Positions 34,682 to 46,935 are shown, numbered from the stretch's first letter. The stretch: 64,000 bases of DNA from Liolophura sinensis (GCF_032854445.1 NC_088304.1:2168001-2232000), one strand, 5' to 3'. Notes: generated by a model from the letters alone, not told the origin. Numbers and translations are program-made.

Positions 34682-35082
34682 ATGGATTTAAAATATGCAC
34701 AAAACAGAGGGGTTAACAAGAAATATACAATGCACTCCAAAAATGAAACATATTTTGTCATTTTGAGATGGGGAGCATATTTGTCTTTATTTCCTTCAAA
34801 CAGGTCCCTTTCCATGTTAACTGAGGTTATCAGTCAGGTTTGTTTCCGACAAGCAGAAAACTTCTTTACCATGTTGAAATTATTGGACGACACTGAATAA
34901 TTATTTCAACGGAAATTAAATATATTTATTAAAATGTGGATTATAAATTTGAGATATCTAAAAGTCTGTTCCACGAATCTGAAATTTCTTTTGACATATC
35001 GTCTATTGTTTAAACATAGGTCAAAACTTGTTACTTATCTTTAATTGCGAGGTACAATATAATAAAAAGATATACAGCATAG
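34682..35082. other. No gene recognised
   Basis: A 72-codon open frame (34,682-34,900, plus) starts right after the ETS/CRE site but has no motif. The rest is AT-rich. Confidence 0.35.
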
Positions 35083-35354
35083 AATGAATGAATGCCTGAC
35101 GTTTAATGTCGTAGTTAACACGTTTTGAGTCATATAATGTCGAGGAGTCACTAGGTGTGTACTTATACTGTGTCTTCTTGTCTGAAGACACCAGACGTGG
35201 TACCGCATCCAGTCACATTATATTGGCACCAGGCCAACCAGCCCTGTTTGATAGCACTAATCTGTCAATGCTGAGCGCCAAGCATCATTTTTAAACTCTT
35301 TGGAATGACCCGATCCGGATTAGATCCCGTATCTCCCGACTTCGAGGCGGACGC
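35083..35354 (-). mobile_element. SINE, second family, minus orientation
   Basis: Tail end at the left ('gaatgaatgaatgcctgacg', 'tttaatgtcgtagttaac'), body with 'cagtcacattatattggcac', 'caggccaaccagccctg' and 'aatgctgagcgccaagcatc', and a tRNA-like head at the right ('ctcccgacttcgaggcggac'). It matches the plus-strand copy at 44,704-44,990 in reverse. tRNA-derived by its head. Confidence 0.8.
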
Positions 35355-35387
35355 GTGTTAGATCCCGGGTCAAGTACCACGTCAAGT

Positions 35388-35560
35388 ATTATTCTCCCCA
35401 TTTCATATTTCTTTATTCATTCCATGTGTGAATACAACCGTACTCAAGAATATTTCATTTATACGACGGTGGCCACAATTATGGTGGGAGGAAATTGGGG
35501 AAAACCGTGGTCATCAGCGATCTGCTTGAAGGTTATCCCACGTCTTCCAACGACGACCAT
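35388..35560 (-). mobile_element. SINE (core family), minus orientation
   Basis: 'gtactcaagaatatttcatt', 'tatacgacggtggccacaat', 'gtgggaggaaattggggaaa' and 'ggttatcccacgtcttcc' are reverse-complement core blocks. It is nested right beside the other SINE. Confidence 0.85.
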
Positions 35561-37195
35561 TTTTAGAAAGGTTTATTATCACACATTACATAAGCTAACA
35601 AAACCTAGTCGTTCAGTTTGATTTGGGATACACACGATAGTTTGCAAAATCCCATGGGTAATGCGTCAAAATAGCGTTATTATGCACATGTCGAAATGAT
35701 TTCTGCGTAATTTTTGATATTTTTCTGACATGTAATACACAAAGTATTAGCCGAAGGCTTCGAACATTAAGACTGCAAACCACCACAGGAGCGTCGTTGA
35801 CCGCTAATTCTCACCAAGATGCCACAAGCAGAGCAGGAAAGCGGGGGAATCTACAAATTTCTGGTCCAAGGTCGGTTTTGAAGTGAAGTACCTTCAATCA
35901 CTAGATCATGGTTCGCTCCCTCGAACGCACGAGTTTGTGTGTTTGTGGGCCTCTCGATCAAATGAGTCATCGTCACGGCTGGATTTATTCATCATATTAT
36001 GTAGCCTTTTTACGTTGACAGTTTTGGCTCAATGTTTCAAAATAATTTACGACAGCTTCTTAATCGAGTCAATGACAGCGTTAAACTTTTATGTTTATCT
36101 TCTGACTATGCAAATGGATGGGGCTAAGAGGGGGTCGTTAAAATCATAGCACATTCCTTCACAAAACGTTACAGCTGCCTTCTTATCTCGAAGAACAGTA
36201 CTCTGAAGTTAGGCTGAGGGCGCATGCACATACGCACCATCTGGGTGAAGAGCCAATAACACTACGATTAAAAATTTAATGTCTTTGTCCACCCTGTCTG
36301 CACTAGGATACTGGTAAGAATGAAACAATTTCCCGAGATTTGGTCTAGCGTTTTAGTTTTGCCTACTATTTATCTAGTAAATTTGCCAACTTCAACCCCT
36401 AAAACTTGTAAGACAAACCAAAGCATTTTGTCGCCTTGGCAGCCTCCAGTGGGATGGGTAATAGCCATGAGCAGAACATTTCCAATCAGTGCCCCAGAAC
36501 TCTTCATTTCGGTGTAGTATCATCCAGTCAGTGCCCCAGAACGATGGCAAATCTTGCATCCAATGCACCAATTGCACATGTTTGACCTAATTCCCGTTCT
36601 GAATGACCACAAGCAACAAGTTGTCAGACTTCTACCCTTCTATCCTTTTGAATGACTCCATACAGTAATAATTCAGCTTGGCAGATGTTCTTTTTTTAGA
36701 GAGTTAATGATGCCAGACAAGAACTAAAATATTAAAAAAGAATGTTTTTCACCCTTTCACAGCCTCATTTTTGTCTAACAAAATAACGACATATATTGAT
36801 TTAAAATCATCTACCTGTACATATATATTGAGGTCTTTGACTTCCCCAGTGGATTCAATTGATCTACATTGCTTGATTTTATCAACACTCTTTCATATTG
36901 CAAGAGGGTTTTGGTTTATTTTTGTGTATTATTTGATGTTTTCTATCGTCACACCCACGAAATTTCATCTTATAAGATATCGGTCAATTTTAAACGTCGC
37001 CATATTGGTGGCAGACAAGTGATTCTCAACAAAACGTTATACTGTGCAAACGACCTCACCACTGCGTATTGCTACCAAAACCCCACAAACGAAGAGCAGT
37101 GAGCACGGATGTTAGGGGGCGTGTAATTTATTACTATTTATGCATTTACATCAACAGTTAAAATAAAACCCTGACTGAGTTAAATTGACACGAAG
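35561..37195. other. No gene recognised
   Basis: Short open frames only; no splice-flanked coding motif recognised. Confidence 0.35.
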
Positions 37196-37205
37196 TTGTA
37201 TTCAC

Positions 37206-37345
37206 CGATTACGTGTGACAATTTACCAGCTATCACACTGTCCTTGTTGTTCTGGTTTTACTCTCTATGCTGTAGACGTATTTCTCCCAACATATGTGAC
37301 AATTTACCAGCTATCACACTGTCCTTGCTGCACTGATTTTATTCT
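37206..37345 (+). repeat. Direct duplication, ~81-bp spacing
   Basis: 'tgtgacaatttaccagctat' plus 'cacactgtccttg' occurs twice (starting near 37,216 and 37,297), followed each time by a related 'ttttattctctat' block: two copies of an 81-bp unit. Confidence 0.85.
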
Positions 37346-38116
37346 CTATACATTTTTTTCGGAATGTCTGTTCAAAACATACTGGTACCTAGGGTGCGAC
37401 TGTGACTCTTTACTGCCATATCCCATGCATCTCTTGTTCCTCAACTCTCCCTGCACGAAACGCCCCGGCAATCTTAAATAATGTTACAGATATACAAATA
37501 ATGGAATGTAATTACCTTATTTTTGTTTGTCAATGTCTTTTGTCCACTAATTACAGCGAACAAATACTTCTTTTTGACATGAAAACAAAGTTTACTGGCA
37601 GCAAAACGTGGCTAAAGAAATCCAGGAAACACATGCCATTTCGGGAGTACATCTTCGATGCAAACAGAAGCCATTATTTTCTTCGGTATAAACGCTACAT
37701 ATTCAAAAAGTCTTTTTCAGCAAAGACGTGTATGAACAGAGAATATAGGGATCTACGCTCTCCTAATCAAGTATAATTACTCCGCAATGTTAAATAAAAC
37801 AACTGCCTCTTGTCAGCATGACTATATCACTTTTGTTTGAGCCAGGAAATTTCCGGTCTCGTGTTACTCACCCAAAAGCGGACTGTTCGATATTTCTACA
37901 GATAAATAACGATAGAAAACAAACATTGTACGACATTGTTACTTATTCAGCTTACTACGGCATCAGACAAAGTGACAGCTGGAACTGACGTGTATTTGAC
38001 GGGATGAGCACAGCTTAGTAGCCAGGCCTGTTCAATGTTTCATCTCCAGAGGCCTAGGGAGCAAATGAAAAATGTGAAGCGGCTGGATCCTGCAATACAC
38101 GCGTCTTAGCGTGTTT

Positions 38117-38147
<31 letters not shown>

Positions 38148-38249
38148 AAAGGATATCCGTCCTTAAATTTGTGACTATGTTTGTGGTGTAACGTGTTTTG
38201 GACCAAAACAAAGAAATGCACGAAGAGACGCACAGGGTATTTTACTAAA
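37346..38249. other. No gene; (TTTA)n at about 38,115-38,143
   Basis: A 124-codon plus-strand frame (37,402-37,776) has no recognisable motif. A tetranucleotide (TTTA)7 microsatellite follows near 38,117. Confidence 0.5.
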
Positions 38250-38940
38250 ACATATTGAAAATTTGTTAGCTAATGTGGAAGTTCAGTCGCCTTCGTCGGA
38301 ATTGGAGGCGGGCATCCGCAAAATCAGAAAAGGGCGTTCATATTCAGTATTATGAGAATAAACTCGATATTCTCGCGTTCCTTGTTCTAGAAAACATGCA
38401 GCCATGGCTTCACAAAACAGGTACTTAGTAAGAGTATATCGCCTTGCTGAAAACACGGTATAAAGTAGGGAAAATTGTGCATTGAGTTTTGCTGGCGGAT
38501 ACGAGGCTTTTCGGAGAAATACACCTACGTGTTTTTCACTCAATTTGAATGTTGAGTGACATTTTGCAAATTACAGATTTTCAGACATCAATTTTCAATA
38601 ACAACACTTGTCAACTTTAACCCGCATAATTAGCTACTCGTATAGCCGAACAGTGCTGCTCGGTGCTACTGGTATGTAATTTTGTACGGTATAGACACTA
38701 CATCTTCCATAGCTTTTCCCGAAATCAAAATATCTTACCAATAAAATTATACAGTGCTATAATATGTTTGAATAAAATTAAAGAAATGTTCTGACATCTA
38801 ATTCCGATAAACCTTAAGTTCAAACCACCGAAGAAAGCATTGGATATTCACTGTGTGTAATATATTTTTATATGGTTGAGTCGAAAAACGTAGGGGATGT
38901 GTGTGGCACAACAAATGCCTCTGCCTCCATCCATTATAAT
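38250..38940 (+). repeat. Diverged copy C of the A/B repeat
   Basis: Aligns with 28,440-28,965 of copy A: 'gcaaaatcagaaaagggcgt', 'attcagtattatga', 'cttcacaaaaca', 'tcgccttgctgaaaa', 'ccaataaaattatacag' and 'cattcactgtg...tatatggtt' occur in the same order and orientation. Identity is clearly lower than between A and B, and C has ~130 extra bases near 38,590-38,715. It shows that the A/B unit contains a dispersed older repeat family. Confidence 0.75.
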
Positions 38941-40852
38941 ATTATTGGTAATAGTAATGATAAGTGCCAAAAAAGGACAAAAAGTTAAAAAAAAAATGGA
39001 AAGGTATGTTCTGGATTTGAACCCGACTAGCAGGCATCACATACAATGGGACTAGTATTATAGACCAGTGTAGAAATTATGTGGCTTTGATCTTCTGCTC
39101 ATACAGCCGAGAACAAAACACCACGCGGTAAACTGACGAGAAAAGTTTAATTTTGAAAAGTTTTTTTGGCGACTGCGTGAAAAGGGCAACAAGAAAGGGA
39201 ATTTTTCTTTGAAATTCATAGTCCTCAGGAGAAGGAGGTCTGAGAAATGTTTTTTGTTCGATTCAGTTGTGCAATTTTTCCCTTTCATTGGCCAGCCTAA
39301 GTTAGAAAGGATTCATATTAAAAGGATTAAACTGTCATCCAGCTATAGTCACGTGTTCCAATTTTTAGACAGAAAAAATCGGTTCTGTGATTCTAGAGAA
39401 GAAGATTCTAAAACGGTTATCATACAAAACATAAGGACATAAGGCGACACATTTCTGATATGTGCTACTTCAGACCATAACCAAGCATTGTGTAACGTTT
39501 CAATAGATTTGGTCTGGCGGTTTTCTCTGTAGCTGGCCCACAACAGTATGGTTAATAATGCTGACAATTTCAGCAGGACATCCCCCATATATCCCCCAGA
39601 GTGCCGATACCCTAATAATAATAGCGCGCTAGCAAACCTTTTATAGATGTCCATATTCCTATATTTAATGCCGGCTTAAGAATGATTATTCTACGTTCTA
39701 AAAAACATCTGTATAATACAATAGGAAGTTGGTTACTCCAAAGATACCACAGTGAAAAATATAGTTAAATTCAGTATAGTATGCACAATAGTAGTATAAT
39801 GCAGTATAGACCTGAAGCAATTCTTTGTCGGACAAGGCAAGCGGAAATGAATTGATATTTTGCTGGGACAGCTGGCAAATGGACAAAGCCAACGCACACT
39901 AAACCAGTGTTGTTCATAACTGAGCAAAGAATCCTGACATGAAAGCCTCACATGAGCTTTAGAAGCTTATGTAAATTATATACAGTATTAACAAATTGTT
40001 CAGTAAACTGACTTGCTATCTAACCATCTATCCCTGTGACATATGGTTTCCCAATAACACTTTTTGATGACATACTTAAAATGTTAAAATATGGATTAAG
40101 CGCGTTCTATTACGTAATGGACAAAAGGTCAACATCTCTGCTTTATAACATAAATCTATACCCTGAGAACCTGGCAGGGAAAACCTTTATAGGCTTTTAA
40201 AAATGCTGATAAAAGGAGAAATCCGTGATCGACATTCCTGTCTGACCGCTCCCACAGTTGAGTAAACACTAGCAGACGAGAAATTCTGTGTCCCGTTATG
40301 AAACATTGTCATTAGAGAACAATTACATTTTGCTGAAAGGATATTTTACGTTTAGATTAACCATATCCTCGTACACAAAATACTAGATATTTCGCGAGAT
40401 ATACTGAGAATTAAAGGTTAACTCCAGTACCTTTGAAATACTAGGTCGTTCGCGAAATAACAAATTAACAATTAAAATTTAACTCCTTTATAACTTCGTC
40501 CACGAATCGTGTAACGTCATGAAAGAGTGACCGAAAAATGACTTGTCTACCTAAGACAAATACGTTTACCTCCTTCGTATGGAGATGTTTGTAAACACCT
40601 AAAATAGGGCCTAGTCGATTAAAATATTTGACTGAAACTAAAGGCGATCCTAGCTTACAGTTTCTTCGGTAGGAGCACGCCGAGGTCAAATGATCAAAGG
40701 GGCTAACCTGTCAATCACTAAGACACACTAGTTACCGGCGTGTGTTTATAAGTTCCTTCCTTCTCTCTGTTCACGGAGCCTTGGTGGACGATGGTGATGT
40801 GGCCGTTTGTAACGTTCTGTGAAGTACACGTCTTCCAACCATATGGTGTCGT
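38941..40852. other. No gene; one B-box-like remnant near 39,012
   Basis: 'ctggatttgaacccgactag' at 39,010-39,029 is a reversed RNA polymerase III B-box-like sequence without a foldable tRNA, likely a SINE relic. No gene recognised. Confidence 0.4.
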
Positions 40853-40881
40853 AATTTATTGGTGTTTTACGCCGCATTCAA

Positions 40882-40976
<95 letters not shown>
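40853..40976 (-). repeat. SINE tail fragment followed by (TA)n
   Basis: 'ttattggtgttttacgccgc' and 'attcaag' are the reverse of the SINE 3' end, cut off by about 90 bp of pure TA repeat (40,883-40,975). This repeats the SINE/(TA)n association seen at 6,945-7,147. Confidence 0.9.
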
Positions 40977-40977
<1 letters not shown>

Positions 40978-41302
40978 GGTGCTACAACCATATATCACCC
41001 CATTCTGTCTGCCTTACATTAAAGGTACCCGACATATACTCCAGCTATAACCATTAGCTGGACAACATGTGTTTGTAGAATGCCCTTTGTGCCAAATAAA
41101 TCGTTCAAATGCATTCCTACTGTTTGTTGTCTTTGGACTGGATAAATACTTCTGCATAAAACAGGATTCTCCTGGTGAACTAAGCATCCCCGAGGCCTGG
41201 ACTTTGCATTGTTTAATGTTATTATATGTTAAGTTTGAAAATTTTACAGCATTTCGAGTAATTTCAGAGCACGAAGGTCTAATAAATTGCAATAAACATA
41301 AC

Positions 41303-41431
41303 TAGATTTATTTGATTGGTGTTTTACGCCGTACTGAAGAATATTTCACCTCTACAACGGGGCCAGCCTTATGGTGGGAAGAAACCGGGCAGAGCCTGGG
41401 CGAAACCAACGACCACCCGCAGGTTGCTATT
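41303..41431 (-). mobile_element. SINE, minus orientation, 5' truncated
   Basis: 'ttgattggtgttttacgccg', 'tactgaagaatatttcacct', 'atggtgggaagaaaccgggc' and 'gaccacccgcaggttgct'. It lacks the tRNA-like head. Confidence 0.88.
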
Positions 41432-42625
41432 TCCCGTTGCGTTTGACCATTTGCCAGTTATCAGACCGTCGCCGACGTCGCTACTCGTAGGTCTTTCATT
41501 ATATTAGGGAAGTTCAGATCAATGGATCTTTGTTAGATTGGGAGAAGGAAACAAGTAGCGTCTTGATGGATCTTGTCAATGAGCGGATAATGTACGACAA
41601 AAAGCAAATCAATTATTTCTTTTGTGGGAAGAAAATGAAGGTCATGTTTTATATTTCGTGGTCTATATACGATGTGCTTGGATAGGTTGTCAAGCCATAA
41701 CTATCAACACAACAGTTGTCAACTCACAGTTGCTAAGTTACAGTTGCCGCTATATTTTTATACAGGTGATATATATTTCTTTCAGCTTTATGGAAGCTCC
41801 CAGGTGGCGCTGTTGTATATGTTTTATGTCCCCAAAAAACAATAGTTTGTCTGTTTAATGTACAGTAGGCCTATAGGCCGTACGGCTGGATCGTATCCAG
41901 CCATGTCGGCCATACAGCCCGCATTTGATGGGCACACCATGGTTGGATCCTGTTCGATTATCCGCACGCCTTGGGCATAGGATTCGATCAGCCTAGCCGT
42001 TCGAAGCCAGGAACCTCAGAATCCATGAATCTGAGTTGCCTTTAGAATTGTTCACTAAAGTCCAGTTCCAGCCTCTGCCTATAAACCCTGCGTTGTACTG
42101 CAGGCATGTCGGTAAATTGTGCCTTTGATAGCAGAACCATGAGACTTACATACAATCGCAGTATACTGTCACCTATATTTCTGGACGTATGGCCATCTTG
42201 TATTTGCTCTGTGGTGGCCAAAAAGGCCGCTCTTGACCATTTGTAGTGTGTTTGCATTTTGCAGATAAGTTCTTTGATTGAAATAAAGAACTCTGAAAAT
42301 ATTACATTTAGCAATAATGTCTCCTAACCGTTTGAGTCGATAGAATAATAACAACATGTAATAACAGAGTAATAGTGACCATAACTGATAAACAGTTCAA
42401 AACTCAGGCTTAATTTGTAACTTGTCGTGGTGAAGCTATGTAACAAGTTTCAATTTAGAATAACCAACCGTTTGAGAAAAAAAGGGTAAGAAAAAAAATG
42501 TTAGAATCAATAACAATATTAATATGGCCCTAATTTTTGTAAACCGATAAAACAGCCAAAACGTCGATCTCGCTCTGTAACGTTTATGACGTTAACTCCA
42601 CGTGATGTGGCTTTCTATTTCTTAC
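41432..42625. other. No firm gene; possible minus-strand exon near 42,155-42,300
   Basis: Near 42,148-42,302 (minus) an acceptor-like tract (TATTTTCAG) opens a frame containing KELICKMQTHYKWSRAAFLA and ends at a donor-like TTGTAT|GTAAGT. The family is unknown. A perfect 8-bp hairpin (GGCTGGAT/ATCCAGCC) is at 41,884-41,902. If the exon at 42,626-42,817 is real this could be its next exon, but the evidence is thin. Confidence 0.25.
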
Positions 42626-42817
42626 CAGGCAAGCTGCGTGGAAGTCCAACAGTCTGTGTTTAAGGCTCACATAGGGGATGATAACAATAATAATGACAAT
42701 GATGAATAACAAAAATAACAAAAGCGAAAGCATAACATAAATGAAAAGGCGAACCCCTGAGTTTCTCATTTGATATGAATCAAATTTATCCTCATCGGAA
42801 TGCGCCGTGCAGTCCAT
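42626..42817 (-). CDS. Possible first exon of a type II membrane protein
   Basis: Minus-strand frame starting with an ATG at 42,817 and ending at a strong donor, CTG|GTAAGA (exon end 42,626), after exactly 64 codons (phase 0). The product has an acidic N-terminal 16 residues, then a single long hydrophobic segment at about residues 27-50 (VMLSLLLFLLFIIVIIIVII), then a basic/luminal stretch. This layout is typical of first exons of Golgi or cell-surface type II proteins. No catalytic domain is present, so no function can be given. The isoleucine-rich segment is encoded by AT-rich low-complexity DNA, so a chance open frame is a real alternative. Reading through the donor gives a 77-residue frame. 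Confidence 0.35.
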
Positions 42818-43154
42818 ATTTGCAAAATGTCAAATAATCATAATACTACATGTAATAATAACTTTTACAGCAGCAAAACAATATCACGAATTAGACACAA
42901 GGTTTTCGGTGGCTGTTCTCAACTGTTCTGCCCTTTTTCATACGATGCACTTTAAGGATACATGTAGATAACCATTCACGTCATGAAGAGCAATTACAAC
43001 GCATTATTGTTAAAGCGGCTCATACAAACACGGCCGTTAGCGTCAACGTAACGGTGAACAAGCCGGTGGGAAGTAACCCCTGTAATATGGTATGGTTTTA
43101 ATCAAGTAGAAACATTTTATCTGTGTGTACAATGCCCGGAGGGCCCCAGTCAGT

Positions 43155-43195
43155 CACTGATGCACATTATCGTAATAGGACAATGTGCATCAGTG
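43155..43195. repeat. Perfect 14-bp hairpin
   Basis: CACTGATGCACATT (43,155-43,168) and its exact complement (43,182-43,195) flank a 13-nt loop. No T-run follows, so it is not a terminator-like signal. Confidence 0.85.
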
Positions 43196-43344
43196 TGCAT
43201 CTGCATGTAAGGACCCCGTAAATAACTGCTGTTCATTGTCTTTATTGGTGGTACCTGTGGCGTGCCAGCCAGTGACGCACAAATGACACCCCTAGCTGTC
43301 CGTATAGGTAATACCGTATAGAGCAAAAGTCCAGTTCGAATATA

Positions 43345-43508
43345 TTTATTTCTTTATTATTTTATTTATTTATGTCACGTATGTTTGACGCTGTACTCAA
43401 AAGTATTCCACTTATACGACGACGGCCGACATTATAGTGGGAGGAAACCGGCCAGAGGCCGGGAGAAACCCACGACAATCCGCGGATTGTAGATAGATCT
43501 TCCCACCA
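43345..43508 (-). mobile_element. SINE, minus orientation
   Basis: T-rich tail complement, 'gctgtactcaaaagtattcc', 'acttatacgacgacggccga', 'cattatagtgggaggaaacc' and 'acccacgacaatccgcggat'. Missing the head. Confidence 0.88.
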
Positions 43509-43786
43509 TCACAATTTCTTATTAAACTTACTATCAAGAGAAAATTTACGACAATGTGAGTTAAATTTAACCAACCTTTTCAGCAAATTAATACCAAATT
43601 ATTGTAGGAAAACACTGTGCGAAGCATGTTTTCACTATGCGACAAGCGTCATATACGCCCAAACAAATTAGTTTTGAGACAACGAAGAAAGTTGAAAAAT
43701 CAGGTGACCCATGGATGGGTGCAACTGCACGTGTAATTAGCGTATAAAAGCGTTACACACAGGACTGACTAAAAACCACCAAAGTA

Positions 43787-44590
43787 ATGCCTCGTTTGAC
43801 TCCAGGACAACGCCAGAGGGCCCTGGGTATGGTACCCATGGGAGCCACTCATGCCCACATTGCAAGGACCTTTGGCTGCTCTGGTGTAACTGTGTCAAAC
43901 TTGATGCAACGTTACAGACAGACAGCGCAGACATCGGACAGGCCAAGAACAGGCAGGCTTGGGGTAACTACGCCCAGAGAAGACGGGTACCTGCGCACTT
44001 ACACCTGAGGAACCGCTTGCTGACAGTGACGTCATCGTCAATTAATGCGCTCGGTCACGCTCAGTCGTCAGACCGTATCCAGGAGACTCATGGCTCACGG
44101 AATTAGGGCCTATCGACCATTTAAAGGGCAGTTGTTGACAGCCGAACATCGTCGCCAGAGGTTGCGATGGGCTCGAATTATACGCCGTTAGCAGCGACGT
44201 GGTTGGCAACGTGTTGTTTTCACGGATGAAAGATGCTTTTGCTTGTTCCGAGCCGATGGCAGACAGCGAGTTTACCGTCGAACAGGGGAACTAACGGCTG
44301 CATCATTCGTCCAGGAGGTGGCACCGTGTGGTGGCGGCAGCGTGATGGCATGGGGTGGGATTTGTGGAGAGGAACGGACACCACTGGTCATCATCTACGG
44401 GAACCTAACAGCTCAACGTTACCTGGATGAAATTCTACGTGCTGTTGTCCTTCGATTCCTTCAACAGCAGCACCGTGGTGTCCTGTACCAGCATACGCCA
44501 GACCCCATACGACGTCAACGTCTTGCCGTGGCATGCACGTTCCCCAGATATGTCCCTCATAGTACACTTTTGGGATATTATGGACTTGCA
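43787..44590 (+). pseudogene. Degenerate Tc1/mariner-type transposase
   Basis: The N-terminal frame (from ATG 43,787) encodes a helix-turn-helix: LTPGQRQRALGM, AHIARTFGCSGVTVSNLMQR and a GRPR-like linker (RPRTGR). After a stop at 44,006 the family continues in other frames: FTDERCFCLFRADGRQRV (first catalytic Asp in the TDE motif), GGGSVMAWGGI, LTAQRYLDEIL, VLYQH and then SPDMSLIV (the SPDLNPIE-type block holding the third acidic residue) near 44,540. The expected second-Asp motif (QHDNA...) reads QHTPDP, so the catalytic triad is broken. At least three frame changes and several stops are needed, and the C-terminal ~40 residues are absent. Terminal inverted repeats were not found. A dead copy. 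Confidence 0.88.
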
Positions 44591-44703
44591 GTAACTAAAG
44601 CACGTAACAAACACAGCATAAACACTGGCATATTCTGGTCAGGATGATAGGACGATACATTTACATTCTTACTTGTACGTGCCACAATAATAAAACACAA
44701 CTT

Positions 44704-44990
44704 CATCTGACCGCGTCGGTGTCCTAATGGTTAGAGCGTCAACCTAGAGGTCGGAGGACCAAGGGATATGGGGTCATACTACACACTGAAAACGTGTTTG
44801 CAGCAGCCTTGTTTGGCGATCAGCACTGAGAGGTAACAGCAAGAAAATGTTACTGGTTGGCCCGATGTATAATGTGACTGGTACAGTGTCGTGTTTGGTG
44901 TCTTCGGCATGATGCTTCAGTGGCGGCAGCACTTTGGCGGCATGAACCCGCCCTGCTATAAGACACAAAATATGTGATACACCTAATGAC
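44704..44990 (+). mobile_element. SINE, second family, plus orientation
   Basis: tRNA-like head ('gtgtcctaatggttagagcg' containing an A-box-like TGGTTAGAGC, then 'cctagaggtcggaggac') with a decayed B box. The body has 'cagccttgtttggcgatcag', 'cactgagaggtaacagcaag', 'tataatgtgactggtac' and 'ttcagtggcggcagcacttt'. It is the same family as 35,083-35,354. The cloverleaf cannot be completed, so it is not a tRNA gene. Confidence 0.85.
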
Positions 44991-45236
44991 TACTCGTTGT
45001 CAGATGAATGAAAAAGTGTTAAAACTGGGTACTATAAAAGACGTACAGTATAGAGTCCAGAGAAGCGATGACAGTGTGATAGTTGGCATACGACTCCATG
45101 TACAATCAGGAAATATATAGGTCAACTGTTCACCTTGCTGTTTATTGGTCTAAAATTCACCAGCTCTGCAGACGGAGTGAAAGAAAACGGCAGCTTGAAA
45201 TATGTCGCTTTTTCCCCTTTTTTTCTTAGGAAAGAC

Positions 45237-45361
45237 TTTAACACCTTCGTCTTAGCACTTATTGTGTAACTCGATACGGCTGTACCACAGATACCACAGT
45301 TTAATCGGGATTTGACTATCCTGTTATCCTGTTATACAACAAACACCGCTAATGTGTTAAA
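45237..45361. mobile_element. Second copy of the TTAACACC fold-back MITE
   Basis: Left end TTTAACACCTTCGTCTTAGC...TTGTGTAAC and right end complementing TTTAACACATTAGCGGTGTT...TGTATAAC. The outer ~35 nt of both ends match the element at 1,560-1,714; the centre is different and shorter arms pair less well. Confidence 0.7.
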
Positions 45362-46063
45362 CCATTAAATAAACCCATTGCGGGCTTCTACCCATTTCAA
45401 TAATACTATTTCAATATTTGAGAATTACTGCATGTTAGATTTTGGCTCATCAGCTGTCAACAGTTTTTCTATTGCTATGCCCATAGGAGTGACAGGAGAG
45501 TTATTCGGAAGATTAGGCCTGATGATGTCATAATGTGGATAGTGAAAGAAGAAAAAATGTTTTCTTCATGTTGCATTAAAACATGGATTATGTATGTTCT
45601 GGTCTTTCATAATTCTGGAATACAGCGAAAATTTACTTCGCAGATGGACAAACTATTAATATTTTATCTCATTAATTAATTAATTTATTCACTTTAATGC
45701 CATGAACACTCAAGACTTTTTAACTGATGGCGACAGGTTTCGTGAATGGAGAAAACTGGAGTGCCAAGTGAAAACTACCGACCTTAGACAAGCTACTGGC
45801 GACGTAAAGATATATCAACACAGCGTAACTGGAAGGCACGTGACTTTCAAACAATATGATTATGCAATGTGCACGTTGCTAATAAAGACGTGGAATATTT
45901 ATGTTGCCAGTGGTGACGAGCAATATGAAATGTAAGCAGGCAGGATGGGTATAACTTCAAAAGATAGTAAAACGTGGAAGATTATAATTTTTATAATCAT
46001 TTATACAAACATGTTTATATCTGAGGGTAACTAACATTTATCAGATGTGGGTAGCAAAGCGTT
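45362..46063. other. No firm gene
   Basis: A 77-codon plus-strand frame at 45,702-45,935 (starting MNTQDFLTDGDRFREWRKLE) ends within a donor-like AAAT|GTAAGC. No family recognised and no acceptor-defined start; it may be chance. Confidence 0.2.
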
Positions 46064-46308
46064 TGATTTTATTTGTTTATTTCCTTGGTGTTTTATTTCG
46101 TACTTAACAATATGTCATTTATACGAGGGCAACCAGCATTGTGGCAAGAGGAAACCGGGCAGAAAAAGGAGGAAACCCATGACCATCAGCAGGTTGCTGG
46201 AAAACCTTCCGAGGTATGGCAGGAGAGGAAGCCAGCATGAGTTGGACTTGAACTCCTGTCCAGCATGGGTCATAGCGACGCGCTGGTGTGCTCACGGGTT
46301 AACGCTAC
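46064..46308 (-). mobile_element. Near full-length SINE, minus orientation
   Basis: Tail 'tttatttgtttatttccttg', core 'gtggcaagaggaaaccgggc', 'gaccatcagcaggttgctgg' and 'agaggaagccagcatgagtt', and head with the reversed B-box 'ggacttgaactcctg' and 'ggtgtgctcacgggttaacg'. One of the most complete copies. Confidence 0.92.
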
Positions 46309-46879
46309 ATTGACAGTAATTAAGGCATATCGTGAAGGAAACATGCCAGAAACGGGAAACTGTTCTGGCTTTCAAATAAATAACTGAAGGTTAATATCCA
46401 AAATCAGAAGAAAGAAAGAAAAAGAGATAAATTCGATTTTAAAATCGGGTAAAAACAGAAATAATTAATAGTTCGAAGATCAGATTAAATTTAGTTTGTT
46501 TATACATGTGTACAATAAATTAATATGTTTAAAAACATATGTTAAATATGTAACAACAGCATCACAAGCAACTGTTATTAAAAGACAGAAATACAAGGCC
46601 AACTACTTGTCACAGCTGTGTCCAAATTATGTTTCTTTATTCATCAGGGCATAACAAGAGAGAGAGAGAGAGAGTTGGTGAACATTTCTGCCAGTCTGGT
46701 GTAAGGGCTGATGTCATATTCTGTTCACTGCTTTGACAGAAGATTTTATTACTGAGTCCCAGCAAGAATTCCCAGAGTATTTTGCATGTGCATTGACTAT
46801 ATATTTATTCTATTCTTAATGTGAAAATTTATTTTTAGAAATATTTTTTTAAATCACAAAACCTTCTGAGTGAGTTTTC
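46309..46879. other. No gene; (AG)8 at about 46,659-46,674
   Basis: AT-rich; one short AG microsatellite. Nothing else recognised. Confidence 0.5.
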
Positions 46880-46935
46880 AGAGAGGGGTTTCCTGTGAGC
46901 ATAATGCTGGCCAGCGATGCATAAGAGTAAAACAC
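46880..46935 (+). mobile_element. SINE fragment
   Basis: 'gggtttcctgtgagcataat', 'gctggccagcgatgcataag' and 'gtaaaacacgaatc' are the degraded 3' part of the core SINE. Confidence 0.65.

Noticed and set aside
40791-41057. Open frames rich in YI through the TA repeat
   Set aside because: Produced by (TA)n; no coding evidence.
44704-44790. tRNA gene
   Set aside because: A-box-like and anticodon-arm-like sequence is present but the B box and acceptor stem are broken and SINE body sequence follows.
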